DNA of 64,000 nt from G963665925 sp963678925 (GTDB lineage Bacteria; Bacillota; Clostridia; Peptostreptococcales; Acidaminobacteraceae): NCBI GenBank assembly GCA_963678925.1, contig OY787533.1:248001-312000 (forward strand), written 5' to 3'. The notes under the pieces are model-generated. The model did not search any database. It saw only the letters and a program-made list of their open reading frames with translations, and was not told the DNA's origin. Below, one piece after another: positions 34,682 to 44,138 of the stretch. Every line of letters begins with the position of its first letter. The stretch's first letter is position 1. Made by a program: the position numbers and the translations under genes.

Positions 34682-37600
34682 TTAAAACTCGTTCTTTTGT
34701 CGACTTTGGAGTGTTTCAAATGCTGTTGACAGCATGAGCTTCAACCTGTTGATTTGGTTGACTTCACTTGCACCAGGATCATAGTCAATCGGTGCGATAT
34801 TTGCCTTTGGAAAGAGTCTCTTTAGGCTCTTTATCATCCCCTTGCCCGTTATATGATTGGGCAGACAAGCAAATGGCTGCAGGCACGCAATATTGGTCAC
34901 GTCACTTTCAAGAAGCTCCATCATTTCAGCAGTCAGGAACCAGCCTTCACCCGTCTGATTGCATACGGAAAGCACTTCTGACGCTTTTCCGGCGAGTCTT
35001 TTAATGCTCTCCGGTGGAGAAAATCGCTTGCTTTCCAGCAGATATTTCTTCATATCCCTGCGATAGTGCTCAATATAACTGATCAAGATGCTTCCGGCAA
35101 TACGTCCTTTCAAGGACCCTGAAAGCTCCTGGTGCCTTACGACTGAGTTGTATGCGCTATAGAGCATAAAGTCGGCAAGGTCAGGTACCACAGCCTCGCA
35201 CCCTTCCGATTCCAAATAGTTTACAAGATTGTTGTTGGCACCCGGGTGGAACTTCACCAGAATTTCTCCAACAATGCCTACCTTGGGTTTCTTTGTATCA
35301 TGAATTGGAAGTGCGTCAAAGGCTTCCACCATACCTTTAATATTCTTCCTGTACTCTGACTTGTCTCCAGATTCAAGGGCAGTTTTGCAAATCTCCATCC
35401 ACGCTTCATAGAGGGCATTTGTGGAACCCTCAACCTTTTCATACGGTCTCACCTTATAGACCATCCGCATAATCAAATCCCCGTAGATCATTGCCATACT
35501 GAGTCTTTTAAGTAATGGTGCATCCAGCTTGAATCCTGGATTTTCTTCCATACCACCCGCGTTTAATGAGATTACAGGTATATCTGTAAGGCCTGCGTCT
35601 GAAATAGCCTTTCGAATGAATCCAATGTAGTTTGTCGCGCGACAGCCGCCTCCGGTCTGAGACATGATTACTGCCGTGCGCTCCAGGTCATATCGACCGG
35701 ACAGCAAAGCTTCCATAACTTGTCCCACAACAATGATTGAAGGATAACATGCATCATTATTGACATACTTAAGCCCCAAATCAATAACCTTCTTATTTAC
35801 ATCAGGCAAAACCTTGAGATTGTAGCCACCTGTTCTGAACACTTTCTCAAACAGGGCAAAATGTGTTGGCGACATCTGAGGTGCAAGGATCGTATGCGAG
35901 TGCTTCATGTCCTTTTCAAAGATGACACGTTCCTGCATTTTTTCAGGCAAAGGCAAAACCTCAACATCTGCGCGTGCATGCATGACTGCAATAAGCGATC
36001 GAAGTCTGATTCTGGCAGCCCCCAGGTTATTGATCTCATCTATTTTCAAAAGCGTATAGAGCTTATTGGCACTTGCCATAATTTCCTGAACCTGGTCTGT
36101 TGTAACCGCATCAAGACCGCAGCCAAAAGAATTGAGCTGAACCATCTCAAGGTCTTTCTGCATGGCCGTGTAGGCCGCTGCATTATAGAGACGGGTATGG
36201 AACATCCACTGGTCTACTACACGAAGTGGTCGCGGCACATCCTTTAAGTGAGCAATACTGTCTTCACTGATGACGGCAATACCATAGCTTGTGATGATTT
36301 TAGGGATCCCATGATTGATTTCAGGGTCAACATGATAGGGTCTGCCTGCAAGGACAATCCCCTTGGCGCCATGGTCCTCAATCCATTTCAGTGTTTCTTC
36401 ACCCTTGAAGCGTACCTCTTCCTTGTACTTGGCCAGAGCTTCATACGCTGCCTTGACCGCCTGCTTATGCGCGCGCCTTGGCATCTCATTGTCCTTGAAG
36501 AATTCAAAGAGTTTCTTTTCCATGCGTTCAGGCGTGTTCAGAGGAAGAAACGGCTTATAGAACGGTACCTTGCCTTCTCTGAAATATTCAACATTCGCAG
36601 CAATGGTTTCAGGATAACTTGTCACAATAGGACAGGCGAAATGGTTATTGGCCTTTTCTGACTCTTGTATGTCAAAGGGAATACATGGGTAGAAAATGAA
36701 ATCAACATTCTTTGAAATCAAATCCTCCACATGGCCATGTGCAAGCTTCGCAGGATAGCAGGCTGACTCAGATGGAATGCTTTCCATACCGCTTGTATAA
36801 AGGTCTTTTGACGATTGAGCAGAGAGCACCACACGGTAGCCCAGCTGCGTGAAATAGGTGTGCCAGAAGGGATAATGCTCATACATATTGAGCACCCTTG
36901 GCAGTCCGACTACCCCGCGGCTTGCTTCAGCTTCACCAAGTGACGGGTAGTCGAAAACACGTTTGTATTTGAAAGCATATAGATCAGGGATGTTCTTCTC
37001 AACAACCTTTTCTCCCGACCCCCGCTCGCAGCGGTTGCCAGAAATGAATCTATTGCCATCAGAAAATCTATTGATTGTGAGAAGACAATGGTTTCCACAC
37101 AGACCGCAGCGCTGATTTGATGTTGTCACTTCAAAGCCGTCCAGCTCATCATGATTCAAAACAGCAGAGAACTCGCCTTCTATATGGTGCTCACGTGCAA
37201 TCAGTGCTGCACCAAAAGCGCCCATAGCACCGGCTATGTCTGGTCTAACCACTTGCCTGCCTGTAATTTTTTCAAAGCTTCTGAGTACGGCATCATTGTA
37301 AAATGTACCGCCCTGGACGACAATCTTTGAACCGAGCTCGTCCATTTGCTTGAGTCTGATTACCTTATACAGTGCATTTTTTATAACAGAATAGGAGATC
37401 CCAGCGGAAATATCGCCGACATCCGCCCCCTCTTTTTGCGCCTGCTTCACTTTGGAGTTCATGAAGACCGTGCATCTTGTTCCCAAGTCCACAGGAGAAT
37501 CTGAAAACAGTGCCTGACCTGCGAAGGACTGAACATCCATTTTCATGGATTTTGCAAAGGTCTCAATAAAAGAACCGCACCCCGAAGAACAAGCTTCGTT

Positions 37601-38923
37601 AAGCATGATGCTTTCAATATAACCATCTTTTATTTTAAGGCTTTTCATATCCTGCCCACCGATATCGAGGACAAAGTCCACACCTGGCTGGAAGAATTCA
37701 GCAGCCTTATAGTGTGCCACAGTCTCGATTTCACCAAAATCCATATGCAATGCGGATTTTAGAAGATGTTCTCCATATCCGGTAACCGCAGACTTTGAAA
37801 TATATGCGTCTGCCGGCATTTTATCGTACATGATTTTCAATTCGCGAATCACGGACTGAAGCGGACTGCCTCCGTTAGATCCATAATAGGAATAAAGAAG
37901 GGTTCCGTGCATATCAATGAGTGCCATTTTAGTCGTGGTCGAACCCGCGTCAACACCTAAGAAGCATGCACCTGAATATGCACTGATGTCCCCTTTGACA
38001 ACTTCATATTTTCGGTGTCTCTCTTTGAAGGATTCATACTCCTCTTCGTTCCTAAATAGAGGCTCAAGATGGGAGTGAATGGCATTCTTTGTCTTTCCAA
38101 TATCATCAATTTTCGACTGAATACCAGACCATTTTATTGCTTGAGCTTTTTCACCAGAAAGTGCCGCACCTACTGCAACTGCAAACTGGGCATTATCAGG
38201 AAATACAATATGCGCACTGTCGAGATTGAGCGTTTCTACAAAACGCTTTCTGAGTTCAGAAAGAAAAAACAAGGGACCGCCCAGAAAGGCTACCGTGCCC
38301 CGAATTGGCTTTCCGCACGCGAGGCCACTTATGGTCTGATTTACCACTGCCTGGAGGACCGATGCCGCAATGTCCTGTTTTGGTGTCCCTTCATTGAGCA
38401 AGGGCTGAATATCTGATTTTGCAAAAACGCCGCATCTTGAAGCGATTGGATAAATGACCCTGTAGTCTTTAGCCAGATTGTTAAGACCTTCTGCATCTGT
38501 ATCCAGCAGACTTGCCATCTGATCAATAAAGGCACCTGTGCCACCTGCACACACACCATTCATCCTTTGCTCCAGCGAATGCCCAAAATATGTTATTTTT
38601 GCGTCCTCTCCACCGAGTTCTATGGCAACATCAACATCATCATAAAAAGCTTTAATCATAGCCGAGCTTGCCACAACTTCCTGTATAAAAGGAATTTGCA
38701 GAACTTCTGATAGCATAAGTCCACCGGACCCGGTTACACTAACCGTGAACACTTCCTCGGACAAATGTGCTTCAAGCGCTCTAAACAATTGAACAGCAGC
38801 ACTTTTCACATCTGAAAAATGTCGCTTATATGTTGAAAATTCAACATTTCTTCCACTATCCAAAATAACGGCTTTAACAGTCGTTGAACCAACATCAATA
38901 CCTACATGTTTTAACTGTTTCAT
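34682..38923 (-). CDS. Giant 2-hydroxyacyl-CoA dehydratase activase-like protein (two ASKHA domains, DUF2229, HgdB-like)
   Basis: A 1413-residue fusion. Two BadF/BcrA-type ATPase domains lie at about 5-265 (VGIDVGSTTVKAVILD) and 320-580 (LGVDAGSTTTKMALID). Each has cysteines near GVCAGGTGAFI/SRCGVFAKSD and EACSSGCGSFIE/TRCTVFMNSK, which in HgdC hold the shared [4Fe-4S] cluster. A DUF2229 region (about 660-880) and an HgdB-like region (about 1000-1400) follow. The family is common in Clostridia but its own reaction is not settled; HgdC relatives drive ATP-dependent electron transfer to radical dehydratases. No dehydratase subunits are adjacent. The ATG is preceded by GAGGTGC. It is monocistronic with a strong promoter and terminator. 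Confidence 0.92.
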   Translation of the reverse strand: MKQLKHVGIDVGSTTVKAVILDSGRNVEFSTYKRHFSDVKSAAVQLFRALEAHLSEEVFTVSVTGSGGLMLSEVLQIPFIQEVVASSAMIKAFYDDVDVAIELGGEDAKITYFGHSLEQRMNGVCAGGTGAFIDQMASLLDTDAEGLNNLAKDYRVIYPIASRCGVFAKSDIQPLLNEGTPKQDIAASVLQAVVNQTISGLACGKPIRGTVAFLGGPLFFLSELRKRFVETLNLDSAHIVFPDNAQFAVAVGAALSGEKAQAIKWSGIQSKIDDIGKTKNAIHSHLEPLFRNEEEYESFKERHRKYEVVKGDISAYSGACFLGVDAGSTTTKMALIDMHGTLLYSYYGSNGGSPLQSVIRELKIMYDKMPADAYISKSAVTGYGEHLLKSALHMDFGEIETVAHYKAAEFFQPGVDFVLDIGGQDMKSLKIKDGYIESIMLNEACSSGCGSFIETFAKSMKMDVQSFAGQALFSDSPVDLGTRCTVFMNSKVKQAQKEGADVGDISAGISYSVIKNALYKVIRLKQMDELGSKIVVQGGTFYNDAVLRSFEKITGRQVVRPDIAGAMGAFGAALIAREHHIEGEFSAVLNHDELDGFEVTTSNQRCGLCGNHCLLTINRFSDGNRFISGNRCERGSGEKVVEKNIPDLYAFKYKRVFDYPSLGEAEASRGVVGLPRVLNMYEHYPFWHTYFTQLGYRVVLSAQSSKDLYTSGMESIPSESACYPAKLAHGHVEDLISKNVDFIFYPCIPFDIQESEKANNHFACPIVTSYPETIAANVEYFREGKVPFYKPFLPLNTPERMEKKLFEFFKDNEMPRRAHKQAVKAAYEALAKYKEEVRFKGEETLKWIEDHGAKGIVLAGRPYHVDPEINHGIPKIITSYGIAVISEDSIAHLKDVPRPLRVVDQWMFHTRLYNAAAYTAMQKDLEMVQLNSFGCGLDAVTTDQVQEIMASANKLYTLLKIDEINNLGAARIRLRSLIAVMHARADVEVLPLPEKMQERVIFEKDMKHSHTILAPQMSPTHFALFEKVFRTGGYNLKVLPDVNKKVIDLGLKYVNNDACYPSIIVVGQVMEALLSGRYDLERTAVIMSQTGGGCRATNYIGFIRKAISDAGLTDIPVISLNAGGMEENPGFKLDAPLLKRLSMAMIYGDLIMRMVYKVRPYEKVEGSTNALYEAWMEICKTALESGDKSEYRKNIKGMVEAFDALPIHDTKKPKVGIVGEILVKFHPGANNNLVNYLESEGCEAVVPDLADFMLYSAYNSVVRHQELSGSLKGRIAGSILISYIEHYRRDMKKYLLESKRFSPPESIKRLAGKASEVLSVCNQTGEGWFLTAEMMELLESDVTNIACLQPFACLPNHITGKGMIKSLKRLFPKANIAPIDYDPGASEVNQINRLKLMLSTAFETLQSRQKNEF

Positions 38924-38978
38924 TTCAAATGCACCTCACGCGTCGCAAATTAAAATACATATTTTGAAAATACTGCTT

Positions 38979-39007
38979 ATTATAGCTCTACATCGAAGAT
39001 ATTTCAA
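38979..39007 (-). promoter_or_regulatory. Promoter of the dehydratase activase gene
   Basis: TTGAAA (39007-39002)-N17-TATAAT (38984-38979), a near-consensus SigA promoter 56 bases before the start codon. Confidence 0.8.
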
Positions 39008-39131
39008 TTAATTTAATGTTAATTTTTTCTAAACTGAGACTACGATTATCACGTATTTATATTTTTACCATTTTGTGCCTAAAGCAATCATAATTTTTTC
39101 AGGCCAAGGCGCCCGAGTTTCAGATATTAAT

Positions 39132-39143
39132 GTGAGTACTCAC
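39132..39143. promoter_or_regulatory. Perfect 12-bp palindrome
   Basis: GTGAGTACTCAC lies between the activase promoter and the end of the TetR gene. It could be a regulator-binding site; no target is established. Confidence 0.35.
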
Positions 39144-39153
39144 TATCATCTTA

Positions 39154-39195
39154 CTAAAAAGAGAACGCCTTGTCTACTCATAGAGTATTAGGCGT
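39154..39195 (-). terminator. Terminator overlapping the end of the TetR gene
   Basis: ACGCCT pairs with AGGCGT, with inner ACTC/GAGT pairing, and TCTCTTTTT follows on the minus strand. The TetR stop codon lies within the hairpin. Confidence 0.65.
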
Positions 39196-39771
39196 AATTC
39201 TAAGACACTTTGCAAACATGCGGATACTGAACTCAATACCCTCATCTGCAGTTACTTTCGATATGGTGCCGTTAGAGATGGTTTCCCTGAAAAAGTGGCC
39301 CATAATATTGCTTATAAATGCAACGGCAACCAGTTCTGGGTCTGTCTCTACTATTTTCTTTTCTTCCATAAGTCCCTTAAGGTACTTAATCATTTCATTT
39401 TTAAAATACTTAGGTGCTTTTGTCAGCGGTGGCCGATGATCCTTTTCAAGGCACTGGGATTTTATCTGCATGAGGATGAGCGACTTGTTCATAACGAGTA
39501 CATCGAGATATACATGCCCGATACGCAGTAAATCCTTTTCCACATCCCCTTTTAAACCGCTTTTGAAGAGCGAATCAAAGCTTGGCTGATAAAGATAGGC
39601 TTCGTAAGCTTCCTCAAACAGATTGTATTTTGTCCCAAAATGCCTGAAGAGTGTCATTTCACTAACGCCCGCTGTTTCAGCGATTTTTTTGGTTGTCACA
39701 CTATCATAACCCTCGCTTGAAAACAACTCTATAGCAGCCTCACAAAGCTTTTGTCTGGTTGTTTTAGCCAT
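39178..39771 (-). CDS. TetR-family transcriptional regulator
   Basis: A 197-residue repressor. The N-terminal helix-turn-helix (about 8-55) includes TKKIAETAGVSEMTLFRHFG; the rest is an all-helical ligand domain. The ATG has GGAGGG four bases upstream. It lies 15 bases behind the alpha/beta hydrolase gene, in the same operon, and probably regulates that operon in response to a lipid-like compound (inference from the neighbour). Confidence 0.93.
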   Translation of the reverse strand: MAKTTRQKLCEAAIELFSSEGYDSVTTKKIAETAGVSEMTLFRHFGTKYNLFEEAYEAYLYQPSFDSLFKSGLKGDVEKDLLRIGHVYLDVLVMNKSLILMQIKSQCLEKDHRPPLTKAPKYFKNEMIKYLKGLMEEKKIVETDPELVAVAFISNIMGHFFRETISNGTISKVTADEGIEFSIRMFAKCLRITPNTL

Positions 39772-39786
39772 AGACCCTCCTGCATT

Positions 39787-40728
39787 TTAAGTATCAGTGC
39801 CCCCCATTTCAAGCACTTCTGAAACCAGCCAGCTGCATATTTCTTCATATACTGCCAAACGGTTGATTTCGTTAAGTATTTCATGGCGTCCTTCAGGAAA
39901 CAGCTTGAGTGTCACCTGAGTGAGTCCGTTTGAAACATAGCTTTGCTTAAGCTTCTTAACACCTTTTCCATATTGACCTACAGGGTCTTCATCCCCAGAT
40001 ATTATGAGGATTGGCAAATCTTTTGGTACCTTTTCGAGTCCGCTTTTTCTCATTACCTGCATTGCGCCCGTAATAAGGTCGTCGTAAAAACTCGTTGTAC
40101 ATACAAATCCGCAGAGGGGATCTTCGACATATGCACTGACCATTTCATGGTCGCGACTCAACCAATCAAACTCAGTCCTTGAATTTGGAACCTCATTGTT
40201 ATAGTGTCCAAAAAGCAAAAAATTCATGAGATTGGATCTGCGCTTGCTTCCGGTAGTCACACGCAGGAGCCTAGACACCGCTTTAGCAGCAACAAGTCCA
40301 GCTCGCGGGACCCATCCGGAACCAACAATAACAGCCCCAGCATAATGATGCGGCTGTTTTCTTAAAATATCTCGCACTGCAAATGAACCCATGCTGTGCC
40401 CAAGAATGATAATCGGAAGTCCCGGTGAACTTTCACGAATCAGTCCCGTTACTTCTAATACGTCTTCAACCAACAGATCCCAGCCGTCTTTTTTCGCAAA
40501 ATACCCCAGCTGGTCTTTTGTCTTAGCAGTATCTCCATGACCTCTATGACTATGCCCATAGACCTCAAAGCCATGCTCCACCAAGACCCTAGCGAAACCG
40601 TCATATCTCAAAATGTGTTCAGCCATACCATGAACAATTTGAACTACGGCTTTTGCCTCGCCTTTTCTTGCCCAGTGTTTACCCTTCAACATTAATCCGT
40701 CTGAAGATGAAATCTGAAATTCCTTCAT
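39787..40728 (-). CDS. Alpha/beta hydrolase, monoacylglycerol lipase-like
   Basis: Cytosolic serine hydrolase of 313 residues. KEFQISSSDGLMLKGKHW opens the fold, VVQIVHGMAEH gives the oxyanion region, the nucleophile Ser lies in LGHSMGSFA, the acid in ISGDEDPVG and the His in FPEGRHEILNE, as in the Serine aminopeptidase S33/YtpA group. The ATG at 40728 has GGGGGG upstream; the longer ORF start at 40770 has none. It is the first gene of a two-gene operon with a TetR regulator and is divergent from plsY, suggesting a lipid or lysophospholipid substrate. Confidence 0.92.
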   Translation of the reverse strand: MKEFQISSSDGLMLKGKHWARKGEAKAVVQIVHGMAEHILRYDGFARVLVEHGFEVYGHSHRGHGDTAKTKDQLGYFAKKDGWDLLVEDVLEVTGLIRESSPGLPIIILGHSMGSFAVRDILRKQPHHYAGAVIVGSGWVPRAGLVAAKAVSRLLRVTTGSKRRSNLMNFLLFGHYNNEVPNSRTEFDWLSRDHEMVSAYVEDPLCGFVCTTSFYDDLITGAMQVMRKSGLEKVPKDLPILIISGDEDPVGQYGKGVKKLKQSYVSNGLTQVTLKLFPEGRHEILNEINRLAVYEEICSWLVSEVLEMGGTDT

Positions 40729-40838
40729 GTTGCCCCCCAGAAAAGATTTTATTCTTATATATTGTATCACTTCTCATTTTATTAGTATAGTTTTACATAC
40801 ATTACTTGTGTTAGAATAGTTCATATGGGAGGTATGAC

Positions 40839-41462
40839 ATGTTAAACACGAAGATAATCCTGCTCGTATGTATCGGCTATCTGCTGGGTAGCATTCCCTT
40901 TTCATTTATAGTAAGTAAGTGGATGGGAAAAATCGATATCAGAGAGTATGGAAGCGGTAACACTGGCGCTACAAACGTCATTAGAACACTTGGTAAAAAG
41001 GCTGGCGCAATCGCCTTTATCGGTGACTTTTCAAAAGGTCTTGCTGCAGCACTTATAGGACATGCTGCATTTGGACAAGAAGGTGCAGTCATCTGTGGCG
41101 CTTTTGCAGTAATCGGCCACTGCTATCCATTTACCCTTGGTTTTAAAGGCGGAAAAGGCGTTGCAGCCACTGCAGGTATGATTTTTGGTACAAATCCGGT
41201 TCTTGCAGTAATTCTGGTTGTCTTCCAGTTCACCGTTATAAGACTGTCAGGCTATATGTCTATGGGATCTATCCTATCGGCTGCTGCTTTTCCTATTTTC
41301 AGCTATCTGATGGGCGCCTCGACGCAGTTTGTTCTCTGGGCAGCATTCCTTGGAGCATTCGTCATTTACAGGCACCGAAGCAATTTAAGCAGACTCATCA
41401 AGGGTGAAGAGAGCAAGTTCACATTCAGCAGTCAACCAAAGGTGAAAACTCCAAAAAAGTAA
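40839..41462 (+). CDS. plsY: Glycerol-3-phosphate acyltransferase PlsY
   Basis: Membrane enzyme that adds an acyl group from acyl phosphate to glycerol 3-phosphate, the first step of phospholipid synthesis. The 207-residue protein has about five membrane helices and the family motifs GSIPFSFI, REYGSGNTGATNV and GHCYPFTLGFKGGKGVA. The ATG has GGGAGGTATGAC. Monocistronic, with a terminator 28 bases after the stop. The C-terminal tail is basic (QPKVKTPKK). The upstream spacer shares promoters with the divergent lipase operon. Confidence 0.97.
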   Translation: MLNTKIILLVCIGYLLGSIPFSFIVSKWMGKIDIREYGSGNTGATNVIRTLGKKAGAIAFIGDFSKGLAAALIGHAAFGQEGAVICGAFAVIGHCYPFTLGFKGGKGVAATAGMIFGTNPVLAVILVVFQFTVIRLSGYMSMGSILSAAAFPIFSYLMGASTQFVLWAAFLGAFVIYRHRSNLSRLIKGEESKFTFSSQPKVKTPKK

Positions 41463-41489
41463 GTTATAAGTTTAAGTTAAGGTAAAAAT

Positions 41490-41516
41490 AAGGCTCATAC
41501 ATTTGTATGAGCCTTT
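41490..41516 (+). terminator. Terminator of plsY
   Basis: AAGGCTCATAC/GTATGAGCCTT with a four-base loop, followed by TCGTATTT. Confidence 0.82.
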
Positions 41517-41553
41517 CGTATTTGTAAGACAAAACAGTCTTCGCGTATTTGAT

Positions 41554-42501
41554 TTAATAAATGAGCTGCATGTCCAGATTGTAAAGCACGGTATTCCGTT
41601 GTGAGTCAACCGCTTCCGTGAGCTCGTAGCCCTCTTTCTCCATTACCTGGAGATACTCCTTGAACTGCCTTATGAAGTTGCTTTCTCCATTGCCCAAATA
41701 AATGTTGGAATAGCTGACTTTTAGCCAGTTGTCCAGGGTGCTGTCTGAATGATTGAACGCCGGTGTTCCTTCAGTACCATACAAGTAAAGCTTCGTATAA
41801 TACTCATAATTCAGCCAGACGACATCCTTCTTTTTTGATTCCGGGTATTTCTTTAAAAAATCCTCAAATAGAAGAATTCGCTCGAAAACCTCGTCCCAGG
41901 TGATTGGCAGTCTCTGATCTGCTGTGAAAAGCAGTTCTTTTCTCATTCCCATTAAATCCAGATAGGTTATCAGTTCATCAGATATATACTCTCGAAACTG
42001 GTCATAGAAATCATAATCCAGCTCCGGCAGGTATTTTCCATCCTTTACAACCAGCTTATATCCAGTGTTTTTAAGTTCCTCCACGTAAATCCGCAGTCCA
42101 ACATCTTCAATTTTCGCAAAGTCCTTGGGAACACCATCCAGCTTGAAATTGCTCAGACAAATTGCCTGTACGTCTTCTTTCATCATGAACTGATGTCGAT
42201 TTCTAAATGTGGAATTTTGAAGGCGTTCATAGCCCAGAACCAGTTCATCGGCATACATGACAGGCACTCTTGAAATTTTCGACTGAATAAAATCAAGAAG
42301 CTCATCTTCACGTGGTTCCTTTGCAAGCAGCCTGTTATAAGCCTCCATTATTTCATCGGCGACGGAAGATACTTCTTCCTCGCTCGTATTTTCTACAATC
42401 ACCGCACTCGGTTCACCATTCATAATTCTTTCAGGCGGCTGATACGTACATCCTGAAATCACCATGAGTCCCATTAGAATAAAAGAAATCCTTTTATACA
42501 T
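41554..42501 (-). CDS. Putative lipoprotein of unknown function
   Basis: A 315-residue protein I do not recognise. The signal peptide ends in MVISGCTYQ, with Cys18 the likely lipidated residue. The mature part is acidic, rich in Tyr, Glu and Asp, and predicted mostly helical, with repeated Tyr-containing segments such as VWLNYEYYTKLYLYG. The ATG has AGGAGGGGTCGT. It follows the CPBP protease gene after 67 bases and may be its operon partner. No enzymatic motif was seen. Confidence 0.8.
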   Translation of the reverse strand: MYKRISFILMGLMVISGCTYQPPERIMNGEPSAVIVENTSEEEVSSVADEIMEAYNRLLAKEPREDELLDFIQSKISRVPVMYADELVLGYERLQNSTFRNRHQFMMKEDVQAICLSNFKLDGVPKDFAKIEDVGLRIYVEELKNTGYKLVVKDGKYLPELDYDFYDQFREYISDELITYLDLMGMRKELLFTADQRLPITWDEVFERILLFEDFLKKYPESKKKDVVWLNYEYYTKLYLYGTEGTPAFNHSDSTLDNWLKVSYSNIYLGNGESNFIRQFKEYLQVMEKEGYELTEAVDSQRNTVLYNLDMQLIY

Positions 42502-42568
42502 ACGACCCCTCCTATTATGTCATTATAATCAATTTCGTACTAAGAGAAGTAACAGTAAAGTGACAAGT

Positions 42569-43453
42569 TTACGCACCGCCGAGGGTCATGGTCAGCACTG
42601 TGCTCAAGACCAGAAACAGTGCACAAAGCACTGCAAGCGGCCAGTCCATTACTCTTTCAAAACTCACGCTTGCCGCATCATGCAAATAGCGCTTTCGATT
42701 TTTTCTTCCCAGCAGATTGACAAGTCTGAACGCCAGGATGAAACTTACGATGCCAAACACCACAAATCGCACCAGATCGAGTGGTGTTTCAATGCCATAC
42801 AGCCACATCTCCACTTTCGCGTACCAGGACAGGGGATATTTCAGGGCTATGATACTGAGTAGATTGTTCATAAAATGTATGATCATTCCCGCAAATATGG
42901 AATTGGTATAATACACACTCAGTGCAAGAAGCACCCCTATGAAAAAGGTATAAATGAACTGGTTGATATTCATGTGGAAGATTCCAAATAGAAAACCGTT
43001 CATCACAATGACTGTATAAAGATTCTGTCCCCGGTAGGCGTCTAGAATAACGCCACGCATGACGAGCTCTTCAAATACGGCAGGTGCTATAGCAATTGAT
43101 AGCAGCAGGTACCAGAAGGGCTGTGCTGTAAGGTCAGAAAAAAGATAATCGAGCTGATTGCCAAAAATGATTTGAGCGATTGATGCCAGCAAATATACCG
43201 CAGGCTGCATGACTAAGGACGTCAATATGAGAATCACCACATCCGATACATTCAGCGGATTCAGACGCAGTGTCTGCCCTGCTGGTTTCTTCTTTCGAAT
43301 CAAGTAAATGTAAACCGGTATGCCTAAGAAAAGAGCCTGATGAATGAGGTCAGCCCAGAATACAGGAATGATCCCATCGAGAATACTCGATGAAAGGCTC
43401 ATAAGTACGACGATGAGCAGGAATAAGTGCCCATGGAATATGTCACGTTTCAT
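42569..43453 (-). CDS. CPBP-family intramembrane glutamic protease (Abi/Rce1-like)
   Basis: A 294-residue membrane protein with about seven helices. The protease motifs are present: EELVMRG (catalytic Glu pair and Arg), FGIFHMN (His) and IIHFMNN (His/Asn). These enzymes process lipoproteins, pheromones or bacteriocin precursors in other Firmicutes; the substrate here is unknown. The ATG has CGGAGGACAAC. It is likely co-transcribed with the downstream lipoprotein gene. It is the last core gene before selC. Confidence 0.92.
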   Translation of the reverse strand: MKRDIFHGHLFLLIVVLMSLSSSILDGIIPVFWADLIHQALFLGIPVYIYLIRKKKPAGQTLRLNPLNVSDVVILILTSLVMQPAVYLLASIAQIIFGNQLDYLFSDLTAQPFWYLLLSIAIAPAVFEELVMRGVILDAYRGQNLYTVIVMNGFLFGIFHMNINQFIYTFFIGVLLALSVYYTNSIFAGMIIHFMNNLLSIIALKYPLSWYAKVEMWLYGIETPLDLVRFVVFGIVSFILAFRLVNLLGRKNRKRYLHDAASVSFERVMDWPLAVLCALFLVLSTVLTMTLGGA

Positions 43454-43597
43454 GTTGTCCTCCGAACTATGTCTTAACTACTTATGAATATTATAACTGA
43501 ACACCTACCCAAAACATAGCAAAATACAACATTTAGGCCACTTTGACTTAAAATGTTTTCAAATTTTTCTGTATTTGTTCAACAATTGATACAAAGC

Positions 43598-43626
43598 TTG
43601 ACACCAGTATTAATAATCCCTATAAT
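43598..43626 (+). promoter_or_regulatory. Consensus promoter of selC
   Basis: TTGACA-N17-TATAAT, a perfect match to the SigA consensus, ending 29 bases before the tRNA. Confidence 0.92.
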
Positions 43627-43655
43627 AATGTGGTGTCGATAAAATAATATGATAT

Positions 43656-43752
43656 GGGAGTGGATGGGTGCTGGTGTGCCCTGCGGTCTTCAACACCGTC
43701 TTGAGGCGTTAGGAGCGTCTTAGGTGAGTTCGATTCTCACACATTCCCGCCA
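43656..43752 (+). tRNA. selC: tRNA-Sec (anticodon TCA)
   Basis: A 97-base selenocysteine tRNA. The acceptor arm begins GGGAGTG and ends CATTCCC with G as discriminator and an encoded CCA. The anticodon arm is CGGT-CTTCAAC-ACCG with TCA at 43690-43692. The variable arm is long, with seven pairs between TGAGGCG and CGTCTTA. The T arm is GTGAG-TTCGATT-CTCAC. The long variable arm and TCA anticodon together identify tRNA-Sec rather than a suppressor. It implies that the organism reads UGA as selenocysteine. Confidence 0.94.
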
Positions 43753-43755
43753 ATT
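43687..43755 (+). repeat. 69-bp direct repeat, copy 1 (3' part of selC; attachment site)
   Basis: The sequence from the anticodon stem through CCAATT is repeated without change at 46070-46138. This is typical of integration into a tRNA gene, with this copy completing the functional tRNA. Confidence 0.9.
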
Positions 43756-43760
43756 AAAAA

Positions 43761-43800
43761 AGAGTTCTGACGAATACGTCGGAACTCTTTCTTTGTTTTT
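43761..43800 (+). terminator. Terminator of selC
   Basis: GAGTTCTGACG/CGTCGGAACTC with a four-base loop, then a T-rich tract. A diverged copy follows the second repeat at 46149. Confidence 0.88.
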
Positions 43801-43854
43801 GAGTTTTTAGATGTGGCCATTTTCTCTGAAAAGAGTTATTCTTAGCCTATAATT

Positions 43855-44020
43855 ATCATCTTCTCAGGCAAAAAATACGCTCCTTGTACTCTAAATATTC
43901 AAGTGAAAGTCATCAAAGCCTCTCATAACGAGCTTCACAGAAACGACTTTTCAAAGCAAGAGCGCCTCCTCTTAACTTAAGATTATCAATGTATCTAATG
44001 ACTACATACACTCGCTTTCA
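43855..44020 (+). pseudogene. Degenerate tyrosine recombinase N-terminal fragment, copy 1
   Basis: Reading the plus strand with frameshifts gives APCTLN, VIKASHNELHRNDFSK and a final KIINVSNDYIHSL. These align with APCTVN, VIETSLNWIHRNNFTSK and KSIKVFVDRIHPL of the intact fragment at 46210-46446. Stops and indels show decay. It starts about 100 bases behind the left att repeat, the usual place of a tRNA-integrating recombinase. Confidence 0.65.
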
Positions 44021-44138
44021 AAAAACTGTGGAGCTTTTGCCATTGATGATTGTTTTTCAATGTCAATATACTAAAATATAGTATTAAAATACAAGATTTT
44101 AAATTTGAGAGCAATATCATTCTCAACGTTTCAAATAT

